Source: Aliamphritea spongicola (GTDB taxonomy: Bacteria > Pseudomonadota > Gammaproteobacteria > Pseudomonadales > Balneatricaceae). From it: a DNA stretch of 64,000 bases. The position numbers and the translations under genes are program-made. The notes beneath the pieces were generated by a model. That model did not search any database, was not told the DNA's origin, and worked only from the letters and a program-made list of their open reading frames with translations. Where the stretch lies: positions 620,001 to 684,000 of the forward strand of contig AP025283.1 in assembly GCA_024347235.1 (NCBI GenBank). The letters run 5' to 3'. This document shows positions 32,477 through 48,509 of the stretch, one piece after another (the first letter of the stretch is position 1; every line of letters begins with the position of its first letter).

Positions 32477-33023
32477 ATGGCAAAAATAAACCTCAGGGCC
32501 TGGCGGGAAGAAAGAGCTGCTCAACGACAGAAACAGTTCATGGTAAATGTCTTGTCGAGTGCATTTCTGGCCGTGTCTGTTGTATTGCTGGTAGGGTTTT
32601 ATTTTGATTTTCAGACGGATCGTCAGCGGATAAGAAATAACTATCTCAACAGTGAAATTGCTCAGCTGGATGTTCAGCTTGCGGAAATTAAGGAACTGAA
32701 TTTAAAGCGGGCACGTCTGACCGACCGTTTAAAAGCCATTCAGGATTTACAGTCCAGCCGGCCGTTGATTGTCCGGAATTTTGACGAGCTGGTCAGGGTT
32801 CAGCCGGATGGTGTTCTGTATTCTTCTCTTTCCAGAACAGGTGACGTGATTACTCTGGATGGTCGGGCGCAAAAGCGCCGATGTTTCATCTCTGATGCGG
32901 CAGATTTATGCCAGTGTGTGGTTTGGGGAGCCAAACCTGACTAAGGTTGCCAATGCGGACAGTATGAAAGATTTTAACCTTACTGTTCCGGTTTTGAAGC
33001 CCGAGCTTAGCGAGGCTAATTGA
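32477..33023 (+). CDS. pilN: Type IV pilus assembly protein PilN (one break)
   Basis: Bitopic inner-membrane protein, about 182 aa. The N-terminal MAKINLRAWREERAA is the PilM-binding peptide (INLLPWR-like). A transmembrane helix lies at ~25-44, then a coiled coil (EIAQLDVQLAEIKELNLKRA) and a ferredoxin-like periplasmic domain. The frame changes at the A run 32871-32874: either two A are missing or one is extra. The two-missing version keeps family length (AQKSADVSSLMRQI). It ends two bases before pilO. Confidence 0.9.
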
Positions 33024-33024
33024 G

Positions 33025-33627
33025 ATGAGTATGGACAAACTGACCAACAGTTTTAAAGGCTTTGATCCGGATAACCTTGATTTCAGTCAGGCGGGTAACT
33101 GGCCGGTTGGTGTCAAGGTTATTTGTTATCTGATTGTGTTTGCGGCGGTGATTGCCGGTGGTGTTTATCTGCATATATCAGATGCAGAGAAACGTCTGAA
33201 TAATGAGATTTCTGCTGAGCAAGGCTTAAAGCAACAGGTGCAGGCTAAAGCAGGCCAAGTAGCAAATCTGGCTGCGTTGAGAAAGCAGATGGCAGATGTT
33301 CAGGGGCAGTTTACTGAGCTTTTGAAACAGTTACCTACAGAAAAAGAAGTGCCGGGGTTACTTGAAGATATTTCTGAGATAGGCCGTTCCAGTGGGTTGG
33401 ATATTCAGGTGATTCAGTTAGCGGCCGAGCAAAAGACAAAGTTCTATATTGAGTTGCCGATTAATATTCAGGTAACCGGGGCATACCATCAGTTAGGCCA
33501 GTTTGTAAGTGGTGTGGCTGCTTTATCCCGAATAGTGACGTTACATGATTACAGGATTGTTCCTGATGGCAGCACGTTATCAATGAATATAAGCGCAAAG
33601 ACGTACCGATATGATGACACTAATTAA
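33025..33627 (+). CDS. pilO: Type IV pilus assembly protein PilO
   Basis: 200 aa, intact. A transmembrane helix at ~30-50 (VICYLIVFAAVIAGGVYLHI) is followed by a coiled coil and the periplasmic domain with LLKQLPTEKEVPGLLEDIS and GAYHQLGQFVSGVAALSRIV, both typical of PilO. It pairs with PilN to link PilM to PilP/PilQ. The last 17 bases overlap pilP. Confidence 0.96.
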   Translation: MSMDKLTNSFKGFDPDNLDFSQAGNWPVGVKVICYLIVFAAVIAGGVYLHISDAEKRLNNEISAEQGLKQQVQAKAGQVANLAALRKQMADVQGQFTELLKQLPTEKEVPGLLEDISEIGRSSGLDIQVIQLAAEQKTKFYIELPINIQVTGAYHQLGQFVSGVAALSRIVTLHDYRIVPDGSTLSMNISAKTYRYDDTN

Positions 33628-34168
33628 GTATATTAAGGCCGTTCTTTTAATTGTGCTGGCGCTCATGATGAATGCATGTGTTTGGGTAGAAGATCCTAAT
33701 GATTTGAGGCAGTTTGTTCAGCAGGTACGTCAGGCTGAAGCACCACCTATTAAACCATTGCCTGAGTTTAAGCCTTATCATAGCTTTGTGTATGAAGGGG
33801 CAAGTTTGCGGGATCCTTTTCAGAGTCTTGCTCAGTTGAGCGATACTAATGAAGTAGCAGCAGAAGTTGTACAGAACAACGAGAACGGATTACGTCCGGA
33901 TTCTGAGCGTCCTAAGTCTTATCTCGAAGAGTTTGCTTTGGATTCACTGAAAATGGTGGGGACGATTGGTATGAGCAAACAGCGCTGGGCATTAATCAGG
34001 GATGATAAAGGTGAAGTGCATCGTGTTACCAGTGGTGACTATATGGGGCTGGATTTCGGTCAGGTAGTGACGGTAAGTAACGGGTTTATTGAACTGAAAG
34101 AAATTGTGCCGAATGGCCGTGGTGGGTGGATGACCCGACAACGCAGCATAGTAATGGATGATGAATGA
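33611..34168 (+). CDS. pilP: Type IV pilus assembly lipoprotein PilP
   Basis: 185 aa, intact. A lipoprotein signal peptide with lipobox LMMNAC puts the lipidated Cys at residue 23. The mature part has the proline-rich linker (APPIKPLPEFKPYHSFVY), RDPFQSL, and the beta domain with ALDSLKMVGTIG and GDYMGLDFGQVVTV. It connects PilNO to the PilQ secretin. The stop overlaps the pilQ start (ATGA). Confidence 0.95.
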   Translation: MMTLIKYIKAVLLIVLALMMNACVWVEDPNDLRQFVQQVRQAEAPPIKPLPEFKPYHSFVYEGASLRDPFQSLAQLSDTNEVAAEVVQNNENGLRPDSERPKSYLEEFALDSLKMVGTIGMSKQRWALIRDDKGEVHRVTSGDYMGLDFGQVVTVSNGFIELKEIVPNGRGGWMTRQRSIVMDDE

Positions 34169-36272
34169 TGATTTTACAGCAGCAGTTTTATCGGTTCAGT
34201 GCCGCATTAAGTTCACCGAAGAGCATGATTAGTTTTATGGTTAAAATTCTAAGTACTTTGTTCCTGGTTTGTTTTGCTCAGTTAACGGTTGCCGCAGACG
34301 CGCAGTTATTGAAGTCCTCTTTTGTCAGTTTACCTAACGATAAGTTGGAAATGCGTTTTGATTTTGATATTCCTCCTACGATTCCGAAAGCTTACATGAC
34401 CAATAGTCCAGCCAGACTAGTGCTGGATCTGTGGGGGTGGAAAACAGTCAGGATGTGAAAACGCTTGAGGTTGAAAGTGGCAAAGTCAGAAGTGTTAATT
34501 TTGCTCAGGTACCGGGACGGGTCCGGGTTGTGATGAACCTGTATGAAGCTGCAGCTTACGAAACCTATGCAGATGGCAACAGTTTATTCGTTGTTGTTGG
34601 CGATCAGAGCAAAAATGAAAAAATCAGCACCTGAAAAACAGAACCTTGCCGGAGTAAGTCATTCGGCTAAACAAGACCCAACCAGTATTGCCAGAACCCG
34701 TGTTCAGGAGTCGATTTTGAAAGAACGCAGGAAGGCGGTGGGCGTGTGGTGATCACGCTTTCTGATGACACTGCAGGTGTAGATATTGTTGAGGAAGGCA
34801 ATAACATCGTTGTTAACCTGTTGGGGGTTGAGCTTTCTCAGGCACTACAGCAGCGGGTGGATGTAAAGGATTTTGCTACGCCGGTTATGTTTATTGATTC
34901 TATGGCGAGTGGTGAAAATACCAGTATTTTAGTGAAGCCTTCAGCGGAACCTTATGATTATCTGGCTTATCAGACCAATAATCAGTTGTGGATTGAACTG
35001 AAACCACTGACTATTGAAGCGCTGGAAGAGCGTGAAGAGCGTTTCCCGTATTCAGGTGAGCGTATTGATCTGGACTTTCAGAGTGTAGAAATCCGTTCTG
35101 TACTGCAAATCCTTGCAGAAGTGGCGGAGAAAAACCTGGTAGTTAGTGATCAGGTGAGCGGTGATATTACGCTGCGTTTAAAAATGTTCCCTGGGATCAG
35201 GCTTTGGATCTTATCTTGAGCACCAATCAACTGGATAAGCGTGAGATGGGCAATGTGCTGTTGATTGGCACTGCTGTTGAAATATCTGAGCGTGAGAAAG
35301 CTGAGTTAGAGAGCAGTAAACAGGTTGAAGAACTGGCTCCTTTGAGAACTGAGTTTATTCAGGTGGATTTTCGTAAAGCGTCTGATATGGTTGCGAGGCT
35401 GACGGATGCTCGCCTTATCTCTGAACGTGGATTCATTCTTGCCGATGATGAAACCAATACGCTGATGGTTCGTGAAACAGCTAAAGGTTTGACCGAGGTG
35501 CGGAAAACCCTGAGCCGTTTTGATATTGAAGTCGCGCAGGTTTTAATTGAAGCTCGATTGGTTACTGCCAACACCGACGTTACTAAAGACTTAGGCGTTA
35601 AATGGGGAGCCGGGTATACTAACGGTTCTGATTTTACACTGGGTAGCACCATTGCTGATGTAGCGAGCCCTGGTACTACAGTACCATCTGGTTTGCTGGT
35701 GGATTTGGGCGCAAATGTAACAAATGCCACATCAATCGCAATTGGTTATAAACCTGGTTCAAGTTCGTTGTTGCAGTTAGAGCTTTCGGCTCTGGAGTCT
35801 GATGAACGTGTTGATGTGATTTCACAGCCAAAGATTGTTACCACCAATGGTAAAAAGCTCTGATTGAATCAGGAAGAGAAGTCCCGTTTCAGACAGTGGA
35901 TGATGGTAATATATCGGTAGAGTTTAAAAATGTTGTATTAGCGCTGGAAGTAACCCCGGATTAACCCGGGTGACCGTATAGCAATGGATTTAGTTGTTAA
36001 AAAGATTCCATTGGCGATCTTCTTCCAAATGGTGAAATCAGTATTATTAACAATGAACTGGAAACATCAGTGGTTGTGCCTGATGGTCAGACCATAGTGC
36101 TTGGCGGTGTATTTGAGAATTCAAAGGAAAATACTGTAAATAAGACTCCGTTGTTGGGGATATTCCAGTGGTAGGTGCCTTATTTAGGAATAAGAGTTAT
36201 AAAAATACTAAGCAGGAGTTGTTGATTTTTATAACTCCGAAGTTGGTTCGGGAATCTTTATCAGTCAGGTAG
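34165..36272 (+). CDS. pilQ: Type IV pilus secretin PilQ (eight break sites)
   Basis: Outer-membrane secretin for pilus extrusion, about 705 aa after repair. Signal peptide ending QLTVAADA, AMIN domains (LVLDLWGV, VPGRVRVVMNLYE, and a second copy), an N0/N1 region (RIDLDFQSVEIRSVLQILAE, DLILSTNQLDKREMGNVLLI), and the secretin core (LIEARLVTANTDVTKDLGVKWG, SQPKIVTTNGKKALIESG, VPDGQTIVLGGVFE, PLLGDIPVVGALFRNKSY). Breaks: G 34432-34436; A 34618-34623 (two missing or one extra); G near 34710; A 35180-35184; A 35852-35856; two bases near 35959; A 35999-36003; G 36156-36159. The most fragmented gene in the window. Confidence 0.93.
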
Positions 36273-36280
36273 TATGTACG

Positions 36281-36311
36281 CCGCAGTTTGTTAGCAAACT
36301 GCGGTGTTTTT
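36281..36311 (+). terminator. Rho-independent terminator after pilQ
   Basis: CCGCAGTTTG (36281-36290), loop TTAG, CAAACTGCGG (36295-36304), then TGTTTTT. A 10-bp stem directly between pilQ and aroK; aroK may have read-through or its own promoter. Confidence 0.88.
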
Positions 36312-36328
36312 GTAATGGATAGGTTAAT

Positions 36329-36845
36329 TTGAATATTTTTTAGTCGGTCCCATGGGGGCGGGTAAGAGTACGATTGGTCGCCTGCTGTCTCAGGAACTGA
36401 AGTTAGATTTTGTTGATTCGGATCGGGTGATAGAAGAGCGTGCCGGGGCAGATATTCCCTGGATTTTTGACGTGGAAGGCGAAGAAGGCTTTCGTCAGCG
36501 TGAAGCAAATGTTATCGATCAGCTTACCGGTCAGGATGATCAGGTATTGGCAACCGGTGGTGGAGTCGTTCTTCGGGAAGAGAACCGGGCTTGTCTTCAG
36601 GGGCGCGGGACGGTGGTTTATCTGACAACATCTATTGAGCAACAGTTGGAACGGACTTCCAGAGATAAAAACCGGCCGCTGTTGCAGCACCCCGATCCGG
36701 AAGAAGTTTTGACCAAACTGATGACGCAGCGACACCCGCTTTATACACAGGTTGCCGATTTTTCAGTCATCACTGACCGACGTAACCCCGCTCTGTAGTG
36801 ACTGAAATTGTTGAGCTTTTACAGCAGCAGAAAATTCTTAAATAA
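36329..36845 (+). CDS. aroK: Shikimate kinase (two frameshifts)
   Basis: ATP-dependent phosphorylation of shikimate. N terminus [20 protein letters not shown] with the Walker A loop, then [18 protein letters not shown] (shikimate binding), [16 protein letters not shown], and the lid Arg in [11 protein letters not shown]. One T is missing from 36336-36341, which hides the N terminus; one C is missing from 36786-36789, which hides the C terminus [16 protein letters not shown]. Repair gives 172 aa (E. coli 173). TTG start 36329, with GGATAGG upstream. Confidence 0.95.
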
Positions 36846-36859
36846 GTGATTGTATAAAT

Positions 36860-37942
36860 ATGACTCAGCAGACACTTAATGTTGATTTAGGTGACCGTTC
36901 GTATCCGATTTTTGTGGGTAAAGATTTATTTCAGCCACAAATGCTGAAGCCTTATATCCGTGGGAATCAGGTTTTGATTGTCAGTAATACGACAGTTGCG
37001 CCACTGTATCTGGATGCACTGAAGGCCGCTTTACCGGACATTCAGATTAATGAAGTAATTTTGCCGGACGGCGAAGAATATAAAAACCTGACTCATCTGA
37101 ATGCAATCTATGATGAGCTGCTTCAGCAAAAACACAACCGTACGACCACGCTGATTGCGCTTGGCGGTGGTGTTGTGGGAGATATGACAGGCTATGCTGC
37201 TGCATCATATCAGCGAGGGGTTAATTTTATTCAGGTGCCAACAACTTTGCTTTCTCAGGTTGATTCTTCGGTGGGGCAAAACCGGTGTGAATCACCCTAT
37301 GGGCAAGAATATGATTGGCGCTTTCCACCAACCTCAGGTTGTTTTAGCAAGTGTCGATGCGCTGGAAACATTACCTGACCGGGAATTATCTGCGGGCCTG
37401 GCTGAAGTGGTCAAATATGGCTTTATTTACGATGAAGCGTTTCTTTGCTGGCTCGAAGAGAATATGGCGGATCTGGTCGCCCGGGATAGTGCAAAGCTGA
37501 GTCAGGCAATTTACCGCTCATGTGAAATTAAGGCTGAGGTGGTTGCGCAGGATGAACGCGAAGGAGGTATCCGGGCAATTTTAAATCTTGGTCATACTTT
37601 TGGTCATGCCATTGAAGCTAAGCAGGGATATGGAAACTGGTTGCATGGTGAGGCGGTGGCTGCCGGAACCATGATGGCGGCGGATCTGTCCTGCCGTTTG
37701 GGTTGGCTGTCCCGCGAAGATGTAAAACGTGTTGAGAATGTACTAGTCGCGGCTAATTTGCCGGTTAAACCGCCACAGGATATGTCAGCGTCTGACTTTA
37801 TTGAGTTGATGTCAGTAGATAAAAAGTGCTGGACGGGCAATTACGTCTGGTATTGCTGAAGTCTCTGGGTGAAGCAGTGGTAACTGCAGATTTTTCAGCT
37901 GACCTGTTGCAGGAAACGTTAATTGCTGACACGTATTGCTAA
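36860..37942 (+). CDS. aroB: 3-dehydroquinate synthase (two break sites)
   Basis: NAD- and metal-dependent shikimate pathway enzyme. Motifs: [57 protein letters not shown] and [11 protein letters not shown] (metal-binding His). At 37272-37275 the conserved SVGGKTGVN needs two more G than the four present. One A is missing at 37821-37825. Repair gives 361 aa (E. coli 362). 14 bases after aroK. Confidence 0.96.
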
Positions 37943-37963
37943 CAGAAGGTTTATTTTTCGACG

Positions 37964-39726
37964 ATGGCGCAGACTCCGATAAATCAACAGGCACTGGCAG
38001 CGGCTTTTGACTCTGCTCAGCAGCGTAAATCATTTTACTTTGAGCCGGCTTCCCGGGTGCAAATGGTTGATAAACTTGAGCATCTGAGCCGCTTCAGTGA
38101 TTTTTGCTGGTAGTGACCGGAGAGGCCGGAGCCGGTAAATCAACACTCCTGGAACAGCTGAAAGTACCTGAGACAGATACAACGCTTTGCGCCAGTATTC
38201 TGCGTTGTGATCAGCCGGTTAATGTTTCTGTACTGCTGCGCAGTCTGGCAAAGCAGTTACCGGTAGATATTCCGGAGCAGGCCGATAACCGTAAGCTACT
38301 CGCACTGATCTATGAAGCCTGTAATGTACTATCCGCACAGGGTATGCAATGGCTGGTGATGGTTGATGATGCTGAGAAGCTGGGTAAGGATGCGCTGGAA
38401 TTTCTGTTGCATCTGTTAACCGATACTGCTGCTTTGTCCGCTAAACCCCATGTGATTCTTTTGGCTTGCCGGAACTGATGACCCGTTTGCAACAGGATCA
38501 CAGTGTTGATCAGCTGGATGGTCAGACCCACCATCAGGTACTGGAGCCATTTGCAGAAGACGAAGCGCGCAGTTATATCATTCAGCGATATAAAGCTGCG
38601 CAGTCTCTTTCTGAAGATCAGTTGCGTCAGCTGTTTATTATTTCCGGTGGCTTACCTGGCGGCTTGAATCAGGCAGTGGAAAATCTGTTTCGTGCCGGAG
38701 AAATCAGCCAGGAGAAAACGTCCCGTGGTTTACCCCGTTTGCATTTGGTCAGTATCGCAACTGTTTTGATTGGTGTGCTGTTGATTTCGTTATGGCAGTA
38801 CTGGCCGGAGGAACAGCAAAATGATGATGTGCGTGAACGGGTTCAGTTGGAACTGCCGGTTACACCGGCGGAAAAGGAAGCGGCTACGATAGAAATAGCA
38901 GATGAACCGGCAACCCGTAAAATTTTACCTATTCCCTCCCTGGAGCCGGAATTAGCGGCTGACGACGTAAAAGCAGCGGATACCAAAACCGACAAAGCTT
39001 CAGATACTGCGCCGGTTACATCTGCCACCCTTGCTACAGCTAAAGCTACAGAAAAGGAAGGGCCGGTAAGTGATACTAAAAACATAGAACAAGGTGTAGT
39101 AACTGCAGCTGCAGAAAAACCGGAGTTACGGAAGCCGCTGAAAACTGTTTCAGAAAAAGAGCCTGAGTCTGTTGCAAAGACAGTTAAAGACACCCAGGTG
39201 ACTGTAGTAAAGCCTGCTGAAAAGAAGCCTGTATCGAAACCTGTTGCTGTAGCAGAAAAAAGCCTGCTGAAGTGGCTGCTGTAACGGCCAAACAGGTAAA
39301 AGAAGAGGTTAAACCTGCAGTTAAAGCTGAAGCTCCGCCAAAGGCTAAGCCGGCAGTAAATGTTGCGGCTGCCAAGCCGGTTGTTAAAGCGAAGCCCGCT
39401 GCTAAGCCGGCAGGGCAGCAACTTTCAGCCAGTGAAAAGGCATTGCTCGAGTGGCCGACATCGGGTTATACCCTGCAAGTGCTGGGGGCAGGTCTGAAGA
39501 AAAGTGCTGATGATTTTATCAGGGGCAGAAAGAGCCGCAGAAGTTTTACCTCTTCCGTACGACTTATAAGGGTAATCCATGGTACGTAGTTGTATATGGG
39601 CAATACAAGAGTCGTCAGTCAGCATCCGCTGCCAGTAAGTCACTTCCTGATGATCTGCGAAAGCTGCAACCATGGGCAAGATCCATTCAGGGTATTCAGT
39701 CAGAAATAAAAATAGGGCTTCACTGA
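37964..39726 (+). CDS. damX: DamX-like AAA/SPOR-domain cell division protein (four frameshifts)
   Basis: About 588 aa after repair. N-terminal ATPase-like domain with Walker A (VTGEAGAGKSTLL) and Walker B-like WLVMVDDAEKLG, then a transmembrane helix near VSIATVLIGVLLISLWQYW. A long Ala/Lys/Pro/Glu-rich linker follows, and a C-terminal SPOR domain (SGYTLQVLGAG, FYLFRTTYKGNPWYVVVYGQ) that binds denuded septal peptidoglycan. Missing bases: T 38101-38105, T 38459-38462, A 39256-39261, G 39534-39537. The position between aroB and gltB is the conserved damX position. Confidence 0.9.
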
Positions 39727-39736
39727 GTGAAGCCCT
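39714..39736 (+). terminator. Hairpin overlapping damX stop
   Basis: AGGGCTTCAC (39714-39723) and GTGAAGCCCT (39727-39736); the three-base loop is the damX stop TGA. A 10-bp perfect stem, no T run. Confidence 0.65.
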
Positions 39737-40445
39737 GAAGAAAAGGACAAACAAGGAGAGAAATGACGTGTGGCCTGACGTTCGTTCTGGGCTAACCGGT
39801 GTTTCGCATAAACTGAAATCTCAGTGAATTTCACTGTTGCTGAACTTCAGGCCTTTGTCACTTGCAACGCCAATATATCCCCGCCTTCTGAAATCAAACT
39901 GAAAAATCAGTCGTATCTAAACTGTAATCCTCATGAGTCTGACGCGAAGAGGAAAGCGGCGCCTACCGATATTGTTATTCTCAGTCCGTGTATGACCAGT
40001 GTCGTATTGTGCGTTTGCACAATACAGTTGCAAAATATAAAGGTAGTGAGGGCTTTTATATTTTGCTGATGCTTTTATGTGACTGGTGAAATCTGCTAAT
40101 GCTCAGGGTGAAAAATCATCATGAAAGAAGATAAAAGCGCGTTTTTGTGTGCTTTTACCACTATCCGGGAGCTGTTTTTCAGAACTGAGCAGGTTTTCAG
40201 ATTTTCCTGTTTCCTAAAGGAAACTTCTGGGTGTTTTTAGGGTATTTGTATATTTAATGCTCAGTGGCAGAGTAAAAATCTATAAAAATACCTGTGACAA
40301 AAATATCCTCTGAATTGTGTATAATTTGTCCTTCCGGGGCTTGGTGTGTAGAATGGCCCTCCCTTTGAAGAGGATGAAGCCACCTTTTGGGTGTGAAGGA
40401 CGGCGATAATATATTGATAAGAAAGAATTTTTGGTGGGATAACTT
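39737..40445. other. 709-bp gap between damX and gltB
   Basis: I see no convincing gene. An 81-codon open frame at 39824-40069 has no clear ribosome site and no family resemblance. The stretch holds a perfect 9-bp inverted repeat at 40004-40025, a TATAAT at 40319-40324 about 120 bases before gltB, and a leader with several short repeats (GGGTGTGAAGG, GGTGGGAT). It is more AT-rich than its surroundings and probably carries the gltBD promoter and its control sites. Confidence 0.5.
40004..40025. repeat. Perfect 9-bp inverted repeat in damX-gltB gap
   Basis: GTATTGTGC (40004-40012), spacer GTTT, GCACAATAC (40017-40025). It could be an operator for a dimeric regulator or an RNA hairpin. It lies about 300 bases upstream of the likely gltB promoter. 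Confidence 0.45.
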
Positions 40446-46384
<5,939 letters not shown>

Positions 46385-46397
46385 GTGATCTGAATGC

Positions 46398-46423
46398 ATA
46401 AAGGCTCCGTAAGGAGCCTTTAT
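46398..46423 (+). terminator. Rho-independent terminator after gltD
   Basis: TAAAGGCTCC, loop GTAA, GGAGCCTTTA. A 10-bp stem, 14 bases after the gltD stop. Confidence 0.88.
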
Positions 46424-46537
46424 TGTATTTACAGGCTGGAAAAATATCGGCAGCAGGATTTTTTGATCTGAGTTGCAGAACAATTGTGGCCAACCCTGTA
46501 GAATAGCCGCCAATCTGTTTTGACCCGAGAGAATCTG

Positions 46538-47600
46538 ATGACCGAACTGAAGAATGATCGCTTTCTGCGTGCCCTGTTGCGTGAACCTGTGGATGTTACA
46601 CCGGTATGGATGATGCGCCAGGCTGGCCGCTATCTGCCAGAATACCGTGCAACCCGGTCTCAGGCGGGTGATTTTCTGAGTTTGTGTAAGAATAAAGAGC
46701 TGGCCTGTGAAGTAACTATTCAGCCGCTGGAGCGTTATGAGCTGGATGCAGCCATTCTGTTCTCAGATATTCTGACGATTCCGGATGCCATGGGGCTGGG
46801 TCTGTACTTCGAGACTGGCGAAGGTCCAAAATTTAAAAGATTATCCGCACAGAAGCGGATGTGGCGGCGCTGCCGGTACCGGATTCGGCGAAGGATCTGG
46901 ACTATGTGATGAATGCGGTGAAAGAAATTCGCCGTGAACTGAATGGCCGGGTGCCACTGATTGGCTTCTCTGGCAGCCCGTGGACACTGGCAACCTATAT
47001 GGTTGAAGGCGGTTCCAGTAAAGATTTCCGTCACATTAAAGAAATGATGTATGCCACCCCTGAGGTGATGCATGCTTTGCTGGATAAACTGGCACAGTCG
47101 GTAACCGACTATCTGAATCAGCAGATTCTCAGCGGTGCTCAGGCGGTACAGATTTTTGATACTTGGGGTGGTGTATTAAGCGGCCCGATGTATCAGGAAT
47201 TCTCACTGCGTTACATGCAGCAAATTATCTCCGGACTGATCCGCGAACACGAAGGACGTAAAGTGCCGGTAATCATGTTTACCAAGAACGGCGGTCAGTG
47301 GCTGGAAACAATGGCTGAGGCAGGTGCGGATGCACTGGGTCTGACTGGACCACAAATATTGATGATGCCCGTGCCCGTGTGGGTAACAGCGTTGCCCTGC
47401 AGGGGAATATGGATCCGAGCGTACTGTATGCCTCGCCGGAACGTATTCGTCAGGAAGTGGGTGATATTCTGGGTCGGTTTGGCGCAGGTTCAGGTCATGT
47501 GTTTAATCTGGGACATGGTATTCACCAGTTTGTTGATCCGGAACGACCGAAAGCGTTCGTTGATGCGGTTCACGAACTGAGTGCGCAGTACCACAAGTAA
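46538..47600 (+). CDS. hemE: Uroporphyrinogen decarboxylase (two frameshifts)
   Basis: Converts uroporphyrinogen III to coproporphyrinogen III in heme synthesis. Signature [19 protein letters not shown] near the N terminus, [34 protein letters not shown] and [13 protein letters not shown]. One A is missing at 46835-46838, and one G near 47343 ([11 protein letters not shown]). Repair gives 354 aa, the same as E. coli. ATG 46538 is the family start; an in-frame TTG at 46520 is less likely. Confidence 0.96.
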
Positions 47601-47707
47601 TTATAAGAAAGGGGCTAATACAGCCCTCTTCGTTTATGCCTTGGAAGGCACACAAAATGTAATGGATTTTCTAAAAGGCAAACTTAACTCGGGTTCCAAA
47701 GGGTGTT

Positions 47708-48448
47708 ATGAGTAATCGACTTACTGATTTACTTGAAAGTAATAAAGAATGGGCGGAGAAGATCAATAAGGAGGATCCTGCGTTCTTCGAAACACTGGCG
47801 CAGCAACAGTCGCCAAAATATCTCTGGATCGGTTGCTCTGACAGCCGGGTACCAGCTAATGAAATCGTTGGTATGTTACCGGGTGAGCTGTTTGTGCACC
47901 GTAATGTTGCCAATCTGGTAATTCACAGTGATATGAACTGCCTGTCGGTAATTCAGTATGCTGTGCAGGTACTGAAAGTTGAGCACATTCTGGTTGTTGG
48001 CCACTATGGTTGTGGCGGTGTAGCTGCATCGATTGCCGATAAATCAAACGGTATGATTGATAACTGGTTGCGACACATCCGTAATGTATATGTGCATCAT
48101 AAAGATCTGTTATCTGCCTGGGATCATTCCCACCAGAAGCTGGACCGTCTGTGTGAGCTGAATGTGATCGAGCAGGCTTACAATGTGTGTGATTCCACCA
48201 TTGTTCAGGAAGCCTGGGCGGCTGGTCAGAAACTGACAGTACACGGCTGGGTTTATGGCCTGAGTGACGGCCTGGTGAACGATCTGGAATTCAACGCTTC
48301 CTGTAAAGATGATGTCCCGGAGCAGTACAAGCTGGCACTGAGCAAAATTGAAGCACTGCGTGAACTGGCAATGGCGTCCAGCAACAAGGGCAAGAGTGCC
48401 CGTTCGCTGTGGGCCCGCGTGCAGCAGGTGTTTAATAAAGCGAATTGA
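47708..48448 (+). CDS. can: Beta-class carbonic anhydrase
   Basis: 246 aa, intact. Zinc ligands Cys in WIGCSDSRVP and His/Cys in VVGHYGCGGVAAS, with the Asp-Arg dyad in the first motif. FVHRNVANLV and HGWVYGLSDG are also conserved. It interconverts CO2 and bicarbonate in the cytosol. Stand-alone between hemE and a strong terminator. Confidence 0.96.
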   Translation: MSNRLTDLLESNKEWAEKINKEDPAFFETLAQQQSPKYLWIGCSDSRVPANEIVGMLPGELFVHRNVANLVIHSDMNCLSVIQYAVQVLKVEHILVVGHYGCGGVAASIADKSNGMIDNWLRHIRNVYVHHKDLLSAWDHSHQKLDRLCELNVIEQAYNVCDSTIVQEAWAAGQKLTVHGWVYGLSDGLVNDLEFNASCKDDVPEQYKLALSKIEALRELAMASSNKGKSARSLWARVQQVFNKAN

Positions 48449-48463
48449 TTATTCTGTCTGATA

Positions 48464-48495
48464 AAAGCCCTGCCAGGTATACCTGGCAGGGCTTT
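48464..48495. terminator. Strong bidirectional terminator between can and metY
   Basis: AAAGCCCTGCCAGGT (48464-48478), AT, ACCTGGCAGGGCTTT (48481-48495). A 15-bp perfect palindrome with A and T flanks, between convergent genes. Confidence 0.92.
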
Positions 48496-48509
48496 GATTG
48501 CTTAACTGC

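Noticed and set aside
39824..40069. 81-codon open frame in the damX-gltB gap
   Set aside because: No ribosome site, low-complexity composition and no recognisable motif.
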